The notes under the pieces were generated by a model. It ran no database searches. It was not told where the DNA came from and was given only the letters and a program-made list of their open reading frames with translations. A program made the position numbers and the translations under genes. Source: Chloracidobacterium sp. (lineage in GTDB: Bacteria; Acidobacteriota; Blastocatellia; Pyrinomonadales; Pyrinomonadaceae). From it: a stretch of DNA of 64,000 bases. The stretch covers positions 1,302,001 to 1,366,000 of the forward strand of contig JADJJY010000001.1 of assembly GCA_016706275.1 (NCBI GenBank). Direction: 5' to 3'. The first letter of the stretch is position 1. The number at the start of each line of letters is the position of its first letter. Below are positions 16,476 through 24,922 of the stretch, piece after piece.

Positions 16476-17516
16476 ATGGCAAAGACCAAGGCATTAGCAA
16501 AAACCGAAAAGCCCGAAAAGCGTATCCTGATCACCGGCGGGACCGGATTTTTGGGCACGCATATCGTGCAGAATTTTCTCGCTTACGGTGAGAAAAATCT
16601 AAAGGTCATGGCATCTAGTGTCCCCGAATGGATGAAGGATGCGGGGATCAAAGCGGTCGAGGGCTCAGTGACGGATCGCGATGACGTAGCAAAAGCGTGT
16701 AAAAATGTGTCGGCGATATTTCACCTTGCTGGCAAGGTTTCGCGTGACAATGACGACGCGGCGGCAATGAATAAGATCCATCTCGAAGGCACACGCCTCC
16801 TCTGCGAAGCTGCAAAAGAAGCCGGCGTGCAGACAATGGTATTGGCATCGTCGAGCGGCACACTCGCGGTCACCGAAGACGGACAAGTTGTAGATGAAAC
16901 GTTCCCGCCGCCGATCGAGATCCTTACGCGTTGGGCATATTATGCGTCGAAATATTATCAAGAACGAGCCGCCATCGAAAATTTTGACGGCGACGGGCGA
17001 AAGCTTGTAATTATGAATCCGTCATTGCTGCTCGGCCCCGATGACGAACGGCTATCATCGACCAAGCCAGTGCTAGATTTCCTCGCTCGCAAGATACCTT
17101 ACACTCCGAGCGGCGGCCTTAATTTTGTGGATGCACGGGATGCGGCGGCGGCGTTTATTGCGGCGTTAGAAAAAGGGAACCATCAAGAAAGATATCTTCT
17201 CGGCGCGGCAAATATGACGTTTGAGCAGTTTTTTGGGCGGCTTGAGAGGTTGTCTGATGTAGCCGCACCGGCGTTGAAAGTGCCTAAAAAGCTGGCGATG
17301 GCCGGGTCGAGTATGATCAGCTCGATCTATAAGCACTGGGGCAAGACTTCGCCGGTCGCACCAAACGAGGTCGAGCAGGCCGAGTATTTTTGGTATTTTG
17401 ATTCGTCAAAGGCGGTCGAAGAGCTGGGTTTTGAGCCGCGCGATCCGCAGGAAACTCTGAACGACACGATCATTTATCTACGCGAAGCGTTCCTAGGCGA
17501 AGGCGTCTTTCAGTAA
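16476..17516 (+). CDS. NAD(P)-dependent epimerase/dehydratase (extended SDR)
   Basis: The 346-residue protein begins with a short charged tail, then the dinucleotide motif ITGGTGFLG at 19-27, DRDDV, IFHLAGKVS, ASSSGT, and the catalytic YYASK (Tyr-x-x-x-Lys). The C-terminal half resembles dihydroflavonol-reductase and sterol-dehydrogenase-like SDRs with a NFVDARDAAAAF motif. It follows the GH47 gene after 7 bases and is the last gene of the operon. A reductase of this class could reduce a keto or aldehyde group in the lipid made by the ElbD-like enzyme, or change a sugar nucleotide. Neither can be chosen from sequence. Confidence 0.88.
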   Translation: MAKTKALAKTEKPEKRILITGGTGFLGTHIVQNFLAYGEKNLKVMASSVPEWMKDAGIKAVEGSVTDRDDVAKACKNVSAIFHLAGKVSRDNDDAAAMNKIHLEGTRLLCEAAKEAGVQTMVLASSSGTLAVTEDGQVVDETFPPPIEILTRWAYYASKYYQERAAIENFDGDGRKLVIMNPSLLLGPDDERLSSTKPVLDFLARKIPYTPSGGLNFVDARDAAAAFIAALEKGNHQERYLLGAANMTFEQFFGRLERLSDVAAPALKVPKKLAMAGSSMISSIYKHWGKTSPVAPNEVEQAEYFWYFDSSKAVEELGFEPRDPQETLNDTIIYLREAFLGEGVFQ

Positions 17517-17522
17517 ACCAAC

Positions 17523-18338
17523 TTACACGCCGCAGCCGGCTTGGATCCCTTTTATTAGTTCGAGCTTGCCGCCACGCATTTCAAATGCACCGGCTCCCGC
17601 ACCCTCGTAATACTCGGAGTAAATGACGACCTCCATCTTGCCGTCGCCGTTAAGGTCAGCGATCGATGAGATCTCGTAGCGGTTTGGCGCACCGCCGTTG
17701 TCCTGCCCTGTTTTGAAAATATTGCCGTCGACCATATAGTCTTTGACACCGTCTTTGGTAACTTTGCGGAGCATCACAAATGAATATTCGCCCGCCTTCC
17801 ATCCGACGCCAAATTCGCTCGTGATGTTGGTCGCGGTGATTAGAGCTTCATCCGTGCCGTCATTATCGAGGTCGATCAAAAAGATCTGCGTCGTTTTTAC
17901 GACGGGGCGTTTTACTCCCTCTTTTCTTAGCAGATTTGTGATCGCTGTCTTGTAAGCTGCGGTCGGGGTTTTCAAACGTTTGGGGACGCGTGGCATCGCG
18001 TTCCAGGTTGCATTTACTCCCAGACCAAGGCCGAGACGGTCTTTAATATCCATTTCTATCCGGTAAAAATCACTGCAAACGTCTTCGATGGGGGCACGTT
18101 TTGCGGAGTAGATCGGAGTTTTTTCTTTACCGTTGAATCCAAAGACAAAGAGATCGATACCGCCGTCCATTATCGATTCGGCGGCGAGACCGGCTTCGAC
18201 CCATTTGCCGTCTTGTGAACCGCCGAGCAGGCCGCCGAGACGCAGATCGATGATCGGGACAATCGGCTTTTGGGCGGGTATCGCCGAAACCAACGCGGAC
18301 AAAAGCAGCAGAACGCAGCAAAATCTGAGTGTTTTCAT
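17523..18338 (-). CDS. Secreted protein with FG-GAP/VCBS-like calcium-loop motifs
   Basis: I start this at the ATG at 18338, which gives a normal signal peptide ending IPAQK; a longer frame runs back to 18443 but overlaps the next gene. The 271-residue protein has two Asp-rich loops, IDLDNDGTDEAL and ADLNGDGKMEV, like the DxDxDG repeats of FG-GAP/VCBS beta-propeller proteins. There is a GAGAGAFEMRGG stretch near the end. Two loops are too few for a full propeller. It converges with the operon ending at 17516, only 6 bases away, with no hairpin terminator visible. Confidence 0.7.
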   Translation of the reverse strand: MKTLRFCCVLLLLSALVSAIPAQKPIVPIIDLRLGGLLGGSQDGKWVEAGLAAESIMDGGIDLFVFGFNGKEKTPIYSAKRAPIEDVCSDFYRIEMDIKDRLGLGLGVNATWNAMPRVPKRLKTPTAAYKTAITNLLRKEGVKRPVVKTTQIFLIDLDNDGTDEALITATNITSEFGVGWKAGEYSFVMLRKVTKDGVKDYMVDGNIFKTGQDNGGAPNRYEISSIADLNGDGKMEVVIYSEYYEGAGAGAFEMRGGKLELIKGIQAGCGV

Positions 18339-18342
18339 AATG

Positions 18343-18762
18343 TCAATTACTTGGCTTAAAGAAAAAGAAGAAAAATAACGCGGCGTGACGCTGATCGACG
18401 CCCTCGGCGTACCCGATCGTGCTGCGTGAGCTGTTCTCAACACGGCCGTTTGAGTTTACATATCCGAGGGTCGAGCGGCTGCCGTTTTCAACGGTTCCGC
18501 TACTGCTGACATAGCCGATGGTCGAACGACTGGCGTTCTCAACGCGGCCGTCTTTATTGATATAGCCGAGAGTCGAACGGCTACCATTTTCAACGCGTCC
18601 GTCCGAGTTGATGTAGCCGATCGTTGAACGACTACCGTTTTCGACCGTCCCGCTAGACGAGATATAGCCGATGGTTTTTCGGGTACCATCTTCGACCCGC
18701 TGCCCAAAACCGACGGCCGCAAAGACAGCGACAATGCTCAAAATAAATAACGCTTTTCTCAT
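18343..18762 (-). CDS. Secreted tandem-repeat protein (17-residue VENGSRSTIGY units, beta-flower-like)
   Basis: After a signal peptide (residues 1-21) six units of 17 residues start at about 23, 40, 57, 74, 91 and 108. The consensus is VENGSRSTIGYI(N/S)S(D/S)G(R/T) and the last unit is partial. The C terminus ends RHAALFFFFFFKPSN, six phenylalanines in a row. The pattern resembles small proteins with a 4-fold beta-flower repeat; that link is from memory. The phenylalanine run looks like a membrane anchor or sorting end. The gene overlaps the upstream permease gene by 4 bases. Confidence 0.78.
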   Translation of the reverse strand: MRKALFILSIVAVFAAVGFGQRVEDGTRKTIGYISSSGTVENGSRSTIGYINSDGRVENGSRSTLGYINKDGRVENASRSTIGYVSSSGTVENGSRSTLGYVNSNGRVENSSRSTIGYAEGVDQRHAALFFFFFFKPSN

Positions 18763-20075
18763 AATTCCTCCGTTTCGCCATAGGCGTTATTGTTTGAACG
18801 CCCAACGAGCCGAAATCCTGCAAAAATTATAAGCCCGACAACAACCGCGACCAACACCGCAAGGCCTTCTTTGGCAAAATCGACGTTGGTCAACAGCCAG
18901 CCTATCAGAAATAAAGATAAAACGGCGGCCCCGATGCCGAGCGGCAGCGTGAATTGCGATTTTGGTGCACTGTCACGCATGCGAAAAACGGGCAGAGCAC
19001 CACAAGTCGTGGCATAGACCAACAGACGCGTGATCGTCGCTATAGCGACGGCAGTCAGGAAAGACGACATGATCGTTAACACCAAAATCACGACAGCGGT
19101 CACGATGATCGCGATGTGCGGAGTTTTGAATCGGGCGTGTGTCTTTTCAAAAACTCTCGGTAGATCACGCTGCTCGGACATCGCAAAAAGCATCCGCGTC
19201 GAACTTAGAACCCCGACATTAAGATTGCCAAAGATCGAGATCAAAGCCCCGACAGTAATAAACGCGGCTCCAAACGGGCCGAGAAATGAAGCCGCCGCGT
19301 CAGCGATCGGTCGTTCCGAGGTCGCAAGGCCGGGTAGCGTACCGATACTAACAACCTGTATCAAAATATAAAATACCGCTACGATGCCGAGCCCGACGAT
19401 CAGTCCAAACGGCATCGTTTTGCCGGGTTCTTTGGCTTCGCCAGCAATGACGACACCGGCTTCAAATCCGACAAAAGCATAGATCAGCAACAGAACCGCG
19501 CTCGAAAACGAAGAGTAACCGGGCACGACGTCGAAATTGAAATTACCCGGCTGGATAAAGAACATCCCGACGACCGAGAAGATGAGTAGCGGTAGCAGTT
19601 TGCCGACAGTGAAAAGGTTGGTCATCCTCGCCGATTCGCGAATGCCGATGATGTTTACAGCGGTGATTATGAGCACGACGAGACTGATAAAGGTTATCCG
19701 CATTGCGCCTTCGTTTGCCCCGGGAACGAAAAATCCGAGATAGGTTACGAGCAGATTACAATTTGCCGCAAATGTCGTGACCCGCACGACCCAATAGAGC
19801 CAGCCGACCTCAAATCCGACTAAAGAACCGAACGCCTCGCGGGCATACAGATACGGCCCGCCAGTCGCGGAAAAGCGACTCGACACCTCGGCGTAGCACA
19901 GCACGATGAGAGCAATGATGCCGGCACAGGCTAAAAATGCGATCAGACTGTAGCTGCCGATCTGGGCATAGACCTTTGCGGGCAGGCCAAAAATACCGGC
20001 GCCGATGATCGTGTTAATGATGATCGCCGTAAAATCGAGCCGCCCGAGCCCGCGTATCAGTTTTTCTTCGCTCAT
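18759..20075 (-). CDS. APC-superfamily amino-acid permease
   Basis: The 438-residue protein has about twelve hydrophobic segments and the APC hallmark IINTIIGAGIFGLPAKVY in helix 1, with helix-breaking GAGIFG for substrate binding. GLGRLDFTAI precedes it and a FVGFEAGVVIAGEAKEPGKTMP motif lies in helix 6 and the following loop. It would import an amino acid or organic cation by proton or sodium symport, or exchange. Substrate is not readable. It overlaps the tandem-repeat gene by 4 bases and is divergent from the beta-lactamase-like gene across about 80 AT-rich bases. Confidence 0.92.
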   Translation of the reverse strand: MSEEKLIRGLGRLDFTAIIINTIIGAGIFGLPAKVYAQIGSYSLIAFLACAGIIALIVLCYAEVSSRFSATGGPYLYAREAFGSLVGFEVGWLYWVVRVTTFAANCNLLVTYLGFFVPGANEGAMRITFISLVVLIITAVNIIGIRESARMTNLFTVGKLLPLLIFSVVGMFFIQPGNFNFDVVPGYSSFSSAVLLLIYAFVGFEAGVVIAGEAKEPGKTMPFGLIVGLGIVAVFYILIQVVSIGTLPGLATSERPIADAAASFLGPFGAAFITVGALISIFGNLNVGVLSSTRMLFAMSEQRDLPRVFEKTHARFKTPHIAIIVTAVVILVLTIMSSFLTAVAIATITRLLVYATTCGALPVFRMRDSAPKSQFTLPLGIGAAVLSLFLIGWLLTNVDFAKEGLAVLVAVVVGLIIFAGFRLVGRSNNNAYGETEEL

Positions 20076-20156
20076 TTAATTCAAATATGGAATTTGATAC
20101 CGCCTTTCGTTTATACTCTTAAAACCGTTTCAGGTAAAGATTTAAGGAGAAATTGT

Positions 20157-21158
20157 ATGGTTCGACTCGTATGTGCAACGCTTTTGGTCTGTTTAGTTAC
20201 CGGCCTCTCGTTCGCTCAAAAGCCCAGCAGTAAAGCCGAGATCGTTGCACCAAAGACCTATGTGGCACCGGTAATAGAAAGCTCTGCAGCACTCCAGACT
20301 ATTTTGACGAAAGCGGTGGAGGAGACGCTCGCGGCCAATGCAGCGAAAGGCGTAAAGCCTGAAGAGGTTGCCGCAACGCTCATCGATCTTCGCGATCCTG
20401 CAAAATTTACCATGGCCGAGGTTCGTGGCAACGAGAGGATATATTCGGCAAGCGTAGTCAAGATGTATTATATGGCTGCTCTTGAGCGACAGCTTGAGGA
20501 CGGCAAGATCCTCATGTCGCCCGAACTACAACGCGGGTTGCGGGATATGATCGTCGACAGTTCGAATGAAGCGACGCAGTATATCCTCGACGTTATTACG
20601 GGCACGTCGAGCGGAGCAGAGTTACCGCAAAGAGAGTTTGACGAGTGGCAGTATAAACGAAACCGCGTCAATCGATGGTTCTCGTCGATGGGCTACACCA
20701 ACATCAACGTCAATCAAAAGACGTTTTGCGAGGACGCTTATGGCATCGAACAGCAATCACGGGGTTACAAGGGCCAGAACCGCAACATGCTCACGACCAA
20801 TGCTACGGCACGCCTGCTCGCCGAGATCGTCACCGGCCGGATGAACACACGTGAGCGGACAGCTACGATGTTGGACCTAATGAAACGTGATCCGTTTGGC
20901 AAAGCGATAGATGCTGATGATCAGAACAACGGTTTTACTGGCAAGCTGTTTATCGACCGCAACATCCGCGATGTTAAACTCTGGTCAAAAGCAGGCTGGA
21001 CGAGCAAGACCCGGCACGACGCAGCATATATCGAGACGGCGGACGGGCTGAAATTTGTGATCGTAGTATTTACCGAAAATCACGCTAACGAACGCGAAAT
21101 TATTCCCGGCATTGCCGGTAAAGTGCTAGACGGACTTCGTCAGAACCGGGAGCGGTAG
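20157..21158 (+). CDS. Secreted class A beta-lactamase-fold serine hydrolase
   Basis: I start at the ATG at 20157, which follows AAGGAG and gives a signal peptide ending SFAQ; a TTG-initiated longer frame from 20094 is less likely. The 333-residue product has the three penicillin-recognising motifs: SVVK with Ser99 and Lys102, SSN at 135-137 (SxN/SDN box) and KAG at 278-280 (KTG box). The fold is that of class A beta-lactamases, but a canonical omega-loop ExxLN is not obvious, so it may be a D,D-peptidase-like or other hydrolase and not a resistance enzyme. Periplasmic. Confidence 0.85.
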   Translation: MVRLVCATLLVCLVTGLSFAQKPSSKAEIVAPKTYVAPVIESSAALQTILTKAVEETLAANAAKGVKPEEVAATLIDLRDPAKFTMAEVRGNERIYSASVVKMYYMAALERQLEDGKILMSPELQRGLRDMIVDSSNEATQYILDVITGTSSGAELPQREFDEWQYKRNRVNRWFSSMGYTNINVNQKTFCEDAYGIEQQSRGYKGQNRNMLTTNATARLLAEIVTGRMNTRERTATMLDLMKRDPFGKAIDADDQNNGFTGKLFIDRNIRDVKLWSKAGWTSKTRHDAAYIETADGLKFVIVVFTENHANEREIIPGIAGKVLDGLRQNRER

Positions 21159-21204
21159 CGACTGGGTTCCTAATCTTTAAGAGAGAAATCAGGAGAAACT
21201 AACG

Positions 21205-23616
21205 ATGAAAACGAGATTATTGATGCTGGCAGCGGTGCTGCTGTTTCCGGTTTTTACATTTGCGCAGGGCAGCTACAAACAGCCGCCAAAGGAGATCATG
21301 GATGTGCTAAACGCTCCGGCGACGCCGTCCACATCGATCTCGCCGACGCGTGACAAGATCGCGATGCTCGAACCTCTGCGTTATCCGCCGATCTCTGAGC
21401 TGGCACAACCGATGCTCCGCATCGCGGGCCTTCGTATCAATCCAAACACCAACGGTCAGCATCGCCAGCCATACTTTATCGGCTTAAAGATAATGAATGT
21501 CGCGGACGGCAAGATCACGCCCGTCGCGCTGCCGGCGGGTGCGCAGATCATCTCGCCGCAATGGGCGCCGGACGGCAAACATATCGCGGTCGGTAACGTC
21601 ACGCCGACCGGCGTCGAGCTGTGGACCGTTGATACGGCTAGCGCAAAGGCGACCAAGATCAAGGGCGTGATGATCAATACCGCGTTTGGCAGCTTTAGTT
21701 GGGAAGACTCCGACACATTGTCGGCAACGCTCGTTCCGTCAAAACGCGGCACGGCGCCGGCGTATCAAAACCTGATCCCGGGCGAGCCGAATATTCAGGA
21801 AACATCGGGTCGAACAAGCAATATCGCAACCGTTCAAGATCTATTAAAGACGCCGAATGACGAGCGTCTGTTCGAATATTACTGCACCTCTCAGATCGCT
21901 CTGATCGAGCTTAACGGCAAGGTGCGCGAGATCGGTACGCCGGCTCTGTATGACAACGTCACATTTTCACCAGACGGTAAATACATCCTCGTGTCGCGTA
22001 TCGAGCGCCCGTTTTCGTATCTTTTTGCGTTTAACCGTTTCCCCCGCAAGATCGAAGTATGGGACACCAATGGCAAAGTTATAACGACGGTTGCTTCGCT
22101 TCCTCTGCAAGACAGCATCCCGAGCGGCGGTGTTTCTGTTGGACCTCGCGGCGTTGCATGGATGCCGGTCGAAGGTTCGACACTAACCTGGACCGAGGCT
22201 CTCGACGACGGCGATCCTCGTAAAAAGGTGGCTCATCGCGACAAGATGATGACGTTTGCCGCTCCGTTTAACGGCACGGCTAAAGAACTACTCAAGACCG
22301 AGCATCGTCTCCAAGGCCGTCAGTTTGGCGAGAAAGACGGGATGATGATCTATTTTGATTTCAACCGCGACACGCAAAAACGGCGGATCTTCCTCACCGA
22401 CTATCGCAACCCTACGAATGTCAAAATGATCTCCGACGCGAATATCAACGACCGTTACAATGACATCGGCCAGCCGGTCACAAAGGTCACGCCAAACGGT
22501 GTCACCCTAATCCGGCAAAACGGGGACGAAATATTCCTGACCGGTACCGGAGCTTCGCCGCAGGGCGACCGTCCGTTTTTCCGAAGGATGAATGTTAAAA
22601 CCTCAGCGATCACTGAGATCTGGCGTGCGGGCACCGAGGAGTACGAGACGTTTGCCGGGATGATCGACGACAACGGGATGAATTTCTTTACCCGCAAAGA
22701 GTCGCCCACCGAACCGTCAAATATCTTTATGCGTCAGGTTTGCCCGGCGGGTCAGGTTTGTACCGCACTGGCGTACAGGCAGATCACCGATCTCAAAGAC
22801 CCGGCACCGCAGCTTCGCGGCATTAAAAAACAACTTGTCCGCTACAAACGTGCCGACGGTGTTGACCTGTCGTTCACGCTCTATCTGCCGCCCGGTTACA
22901 AAGAAGGAACACGTCTGCCCGCGCTCGTTTGGGCGTATCCCGAAAGCTTTACCGACGGCTCGCTTGCCGGACAGGTATCGGGTTCGACTAACCGGTTTAC
23001 GCAGATCGGCGGCATCTCGCACCTGTTCCTGCTGATGCAGGGCTACGCGGTGATGGACAACGTCTCGATGCCTATCGTCGGCTCGCCCAAGACAAAGAAC
23101 GACACGTTCGTCCAGCAGATCGTCGATTCGGCCAAAGCGGCCATCGATAAGGCTGTCGAAATGGGCGTGGTTGACCGCGACCGTATTGGTGTCGGCGGTC
23201 ACAGCTACGGGGCGTTTATGACGGCTAATCTGCTTGCACACAGCGATCTGTTTCGTGCCGGTATCGCACGCAGCGGAGCGTACAACCGTACGTTGACGCC
23301 GTTTGGGTTCCAAGACGAGGAACGCAATTTTTGGGAAGCGACAAAGATCTACACCGACGTCTCGCCGTTCTTTTACGCCGACAAGATAAAAGAGCCACTC
23401 CTGATGATCCACGGCGAAGCCGACAACAATCAGGGCACGTTTCCCATCCAGTCCGAACGCCTCTACGCCGCCATCAGCGGCCTCGGCGGCACAGCCCGTC
23501 TCGTAATGCTCCCGCTCGAATCCCACGGCTACGCGGCACGCGAATCGACCGAGCACACACTGTACGAAATGGCTCAGTGGATGGATAAATATGTAAAAAA
23601 TGCCAAGCCGCGGTAA
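21205..23616 (+). CDS. Secreted S9 family (prolyl oligopeptidase/glutamyl endopeptidase-like) peptidase
   Basis: An 803-residue protein with a signal peptide, a seven-bladed-propeller-like N-terminal region with WAPDGK and FSPDGKYILVSR repeats, and a C-terminal alpha/beta-hydrolase domain. The catalytic triad is visible as GGHSYGAF (Ser667), GEADNN (Asp740) and ESHGY (His774). The VRYKRADGVDLSFTLYLPPGY boundary and overall length fit the S9 group with glutamyl endopeptidase-like members, which cleave short peptides in the periplasm or outside the cell. AGGAGAAACTAACG precedes the ATG. An intrinsic terminator follows at 23646. Confidence 0.92.
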   Translation: MKTRLLMLAAVLLFPVFTFAQGSYKQPPKEIMDVLNAPATPSTSISPTRDKIAMLEPLRYPPISELAQPMLRIAGLRINPNTNGQHRQPYFIGLKIMNVADGKITPVALPAGAQIISPQWAPDGKHIAVGNVTPTGVELWTVDTASAKATKIKGVMINTAFGSFSWEDSDTLSATLVPSKRGTAPAYQNLIPGEPNIQETSGRTSNIATVQDLLKTPNDERLFEYYCTSQIALIELNGKVREIGTPALYDNVTFSPDGKYILVSRIERPFSYLFAFNRFPRKIEVWDTNGKVITTVASLPLQDSIPSGGVSVGPRGVAWMPVEGSTLTWTEALDDGDPRKKVAHRDKMMTFAAPFNGTAKELLKTEHRLQGRQFGEKDGMMIYFDFNRDTQKRRIFLTDYRNPTNVKMISDANINDRYNDIGQPVTKVTPNGVTLIRQNGDEIFLTGTGASPQGDRPFFRRMNVKTSAITEIWRAGTEEYETFAGMIDDNGMNFFTRKESPTEPSNIFMRQVCPAGQVCTALAYRQITDLKDPAPQLRGIKKQLVRYKRADGVDLSFTLYLPPGYKEGTRLPALVWAYPESFTDGSLAGQVSGSTNRFTQIGGISHLFLLMQGYAVMDNVSMPIVGSPKTKNDTFVQQIVDSAKAAIDKAVEMGVVDRDRIGVGGHSYGAFMTANLLAHSDLFRAGIARSGAYNRTLTPFGFQDEERNFWEATKIYTDVSPFFYADKIKEPLLMIHGEADNNQGTFPIQSERLYAAISGLGGTARLVMLPLESHGYAARESTEHTLYEMAQWMDKYVKNAKPR

Positions 23617-23645
23617 TTGGTGATGGCGGTATTTTGTTTGATAAT

Positions 23646-23677
23646 CGGCTTCGTTCAGAAAAGATCGAAGCCTTTTT
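23646..23677 (+). terminator. Intrinsic terminator of the S9 peptidase gene
   Basis: GGCTTCG at 23647-23653 pairs with CGAAGCC at 23666-23672, followed by TTTTT. It separates the peptidase gene from the riboswitch promoter. Confidence 0.85.
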
Positions 23678-23694
23678 CATTGTTGGAACGATAC

Positions 23695-23723
23695 TTGACA
23701 TATTTGTAAGGTTTCGTTATCAT
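23695..23723 (+). promoter_or_regulatory. Sigma70-type promoter for the Mn-riboswitch transcript
   Basis: TTGACA at 23695-23700 and TATCAT at 23718-23723 are separated by 17 bases, close to consensus. Transcription would begin around 23730, a few bases before the aptamer starts. Confidence 0.75.
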
Positions 23724-23735
23724 TAGAAACAATTT

Positions 23736-23842
23736 AGAAGGGGAGTAGAAACCTTTGTTTACTCAGAGGTCCACGACATCGTCAATACGTTCGCATAAAT
23801 AGCCAAGCGAACCGGTGCGTGGGGAAATATCGAGACCTTTTG
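23736..23842 (+). promoter_or_regulatory. yybP-ykoY manganese riboswitch aptamer
   Basis: The 5' core GAAGGGGAGTAG (23737-23748) matches the family signature. P1 pairs 23736-23741 with 23836-23841. P2 pairs CCTTTG (23752-23757) with CAGAGG (23764-23769). P3 pairs CCACG (23771-23775) with CGTGG (23818-23822) and GTTCGC (23789-23794) with GCGAAC (23807-23812). The P3 internal loop carries CGTCAAT opposite ACCGG, as in characterised members. The 3' strand ends GAGACCTTT. This class senses Mn2+ and often controls Mn exporters of the TerC/Alx and MntP/P-type ATPase families, and a TerC gene lies in the transcript. Confidence 0.9.
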
Positions 23843-23869
23843 CGGCTTTAGTCTGCAGGAGGTCTTTTT
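23833..23869 (+). terminator. Riboswitch expression platform: intrinsic terminator sharing the P1 3' strand
   Basis: AGACCTTTTGC (23833-23843) pairs with GCAGGAGGTCT (23855-23865) over 11 bp with two G-U pairs, around an 11-base loop, followed by TTTTT (23865-23869). The 5' arm is also the 3' strand of aptamer P1, so the two helices exclude each other. Metal-bound aptamer should hold P1 and allow read-through: a genetic ON switch with Mn2+. Confidence 0.85.
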
Positions 23870-23905
23870 GCGTTTGCAGGCTTTAAGAAGATAGGGAGTT
23901 TACAC

Positions 23906-24856
23906 ATGGATAATTTCTTAATGCAGGGAATCGAAGCCTATCGAAATCAGACGGCTCGCGAACGACAATTCACTGGCTACGCTAGACGAATTAGGAACCT
24001 GCTGGAGATTAGAGGTAAGACGTCGGACGACTCATATTTGCTTATGCTAACACCGATGATCGAGGTCGCGTGGGTAGATGGAAAGATAGGACGGCCAGAA
24101 CAGAATGCGGTATTGAAAGCGGCGGAGTCGTACGGACTGCTGCAAGATGACGCGACTTTTATGCAGATATTGGAGAGGCTTTCGACAAGGCCGAATACCT
24201 CGACGATCGAACTTTGGTGGGACGGTATCGCCGACCTACTTTCCAGTCTTCCGCTAGGTCAGACCGCAGCGATCTCATCCCTCATGCTCAGGCAAACGAG
24301 GTTTGTAGCCGAACTCGGTCAGAAACAAATATTCGGAATGTGGCGCGGACATTCAAGTGGTGAAAGCGAGAAAAGCAAGCTTGAAGAAACCGAGAAACGC
24401 TTTTCCCGTTTGGAAGAGCGTATGACTACGTCAGGCTCCACATCGCAAAAAAATGGTATCGATGACCATCTAAAAATGCTTCCGCTTGTAAAGGTCGCAT
24501 GGGCGGATGGGCGGATAACAAAACGGGAACGGCAAATGATCTTTGACTCAATGTTTGATCTAGGCCTTGATCCTAACAATAATAACTTAGACCAGTTGCT
24601 CGGTTGGTTAGAGTTGAGTCCAAAAGAGGAGTTCTTCAAAGAGTCACTCGAAAAGCTTAGATCCGGACTGGAAACCCTTTCCGACGACGATCATGCTGAA
24701 CAGAAATATAGCCTGATCTCACAATGCACATTGGTCGCCGAAGTCTCGGGCGGCGATTCAGATTCACCCTCCGGGGGGCCCCGTATTTGTGACGAGGAGA
24801 TTACTGCAGTCAAGCAAATTGCACGAATTCTCAACGGAGCGATCGAGCGAGGCTAA
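23906..24856 (+). CDS. Protein with two TerB-like domains
   Basis: The 316-residue soluble protein holds two related helical modules. The first has LMLTPMIEVAWVDGKIGRPEQNAVLKAA (residues about 45-75) and the second MLPLVKVAWADGRITKRERQMI (about 190-215). These carry the conserved Trp-x-Asp-Gly and charged residues of TerB/tellurite-resistance-like domains, which bind metal. A charged, probably coiled-coil linker (EKSKLEETEKRFSRLEERM) joins them. It is the first gene behind the Mn riboswitch, 66 bases before TerC, so a role in metal homeostasis with TerC is a good inference. No other domain seen. Confidence 0.78.
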   Translation: MDNFLMQGIEAYRNQTARERQFTGYARRIRNLLEIRGKTSDDSYLLMLTPMIEVAWVDGKIGRPEQNAVLKAAESYGLLQDDATFMQILERLSTRPNTSTIELWWDGIADLLSSLPLGQTAAISSLMLRQTRFVAELGQKQIFGMWRGHSSGESEKSKLEETEKRFSRLEERMTTSGSTSQKNGIDDHLKMLPLVKVAWADGRITKRERQMIFDSMFDLGLDPNNNNLDQLLGWLELSPKEEFFKESLEKLRSGLETLSDDDHAEQKYSLISQCTLVAEVSGGDSDSPSGGPRICDEEITAVKQIARILNGAIERG

Positions 24857-24922
24857 AACTAGGGGCGGCCAGTTCGCCCAGATAATACGGTATTGCGGTT
24901 GGTGCGTACCGATGGAGAAAAA

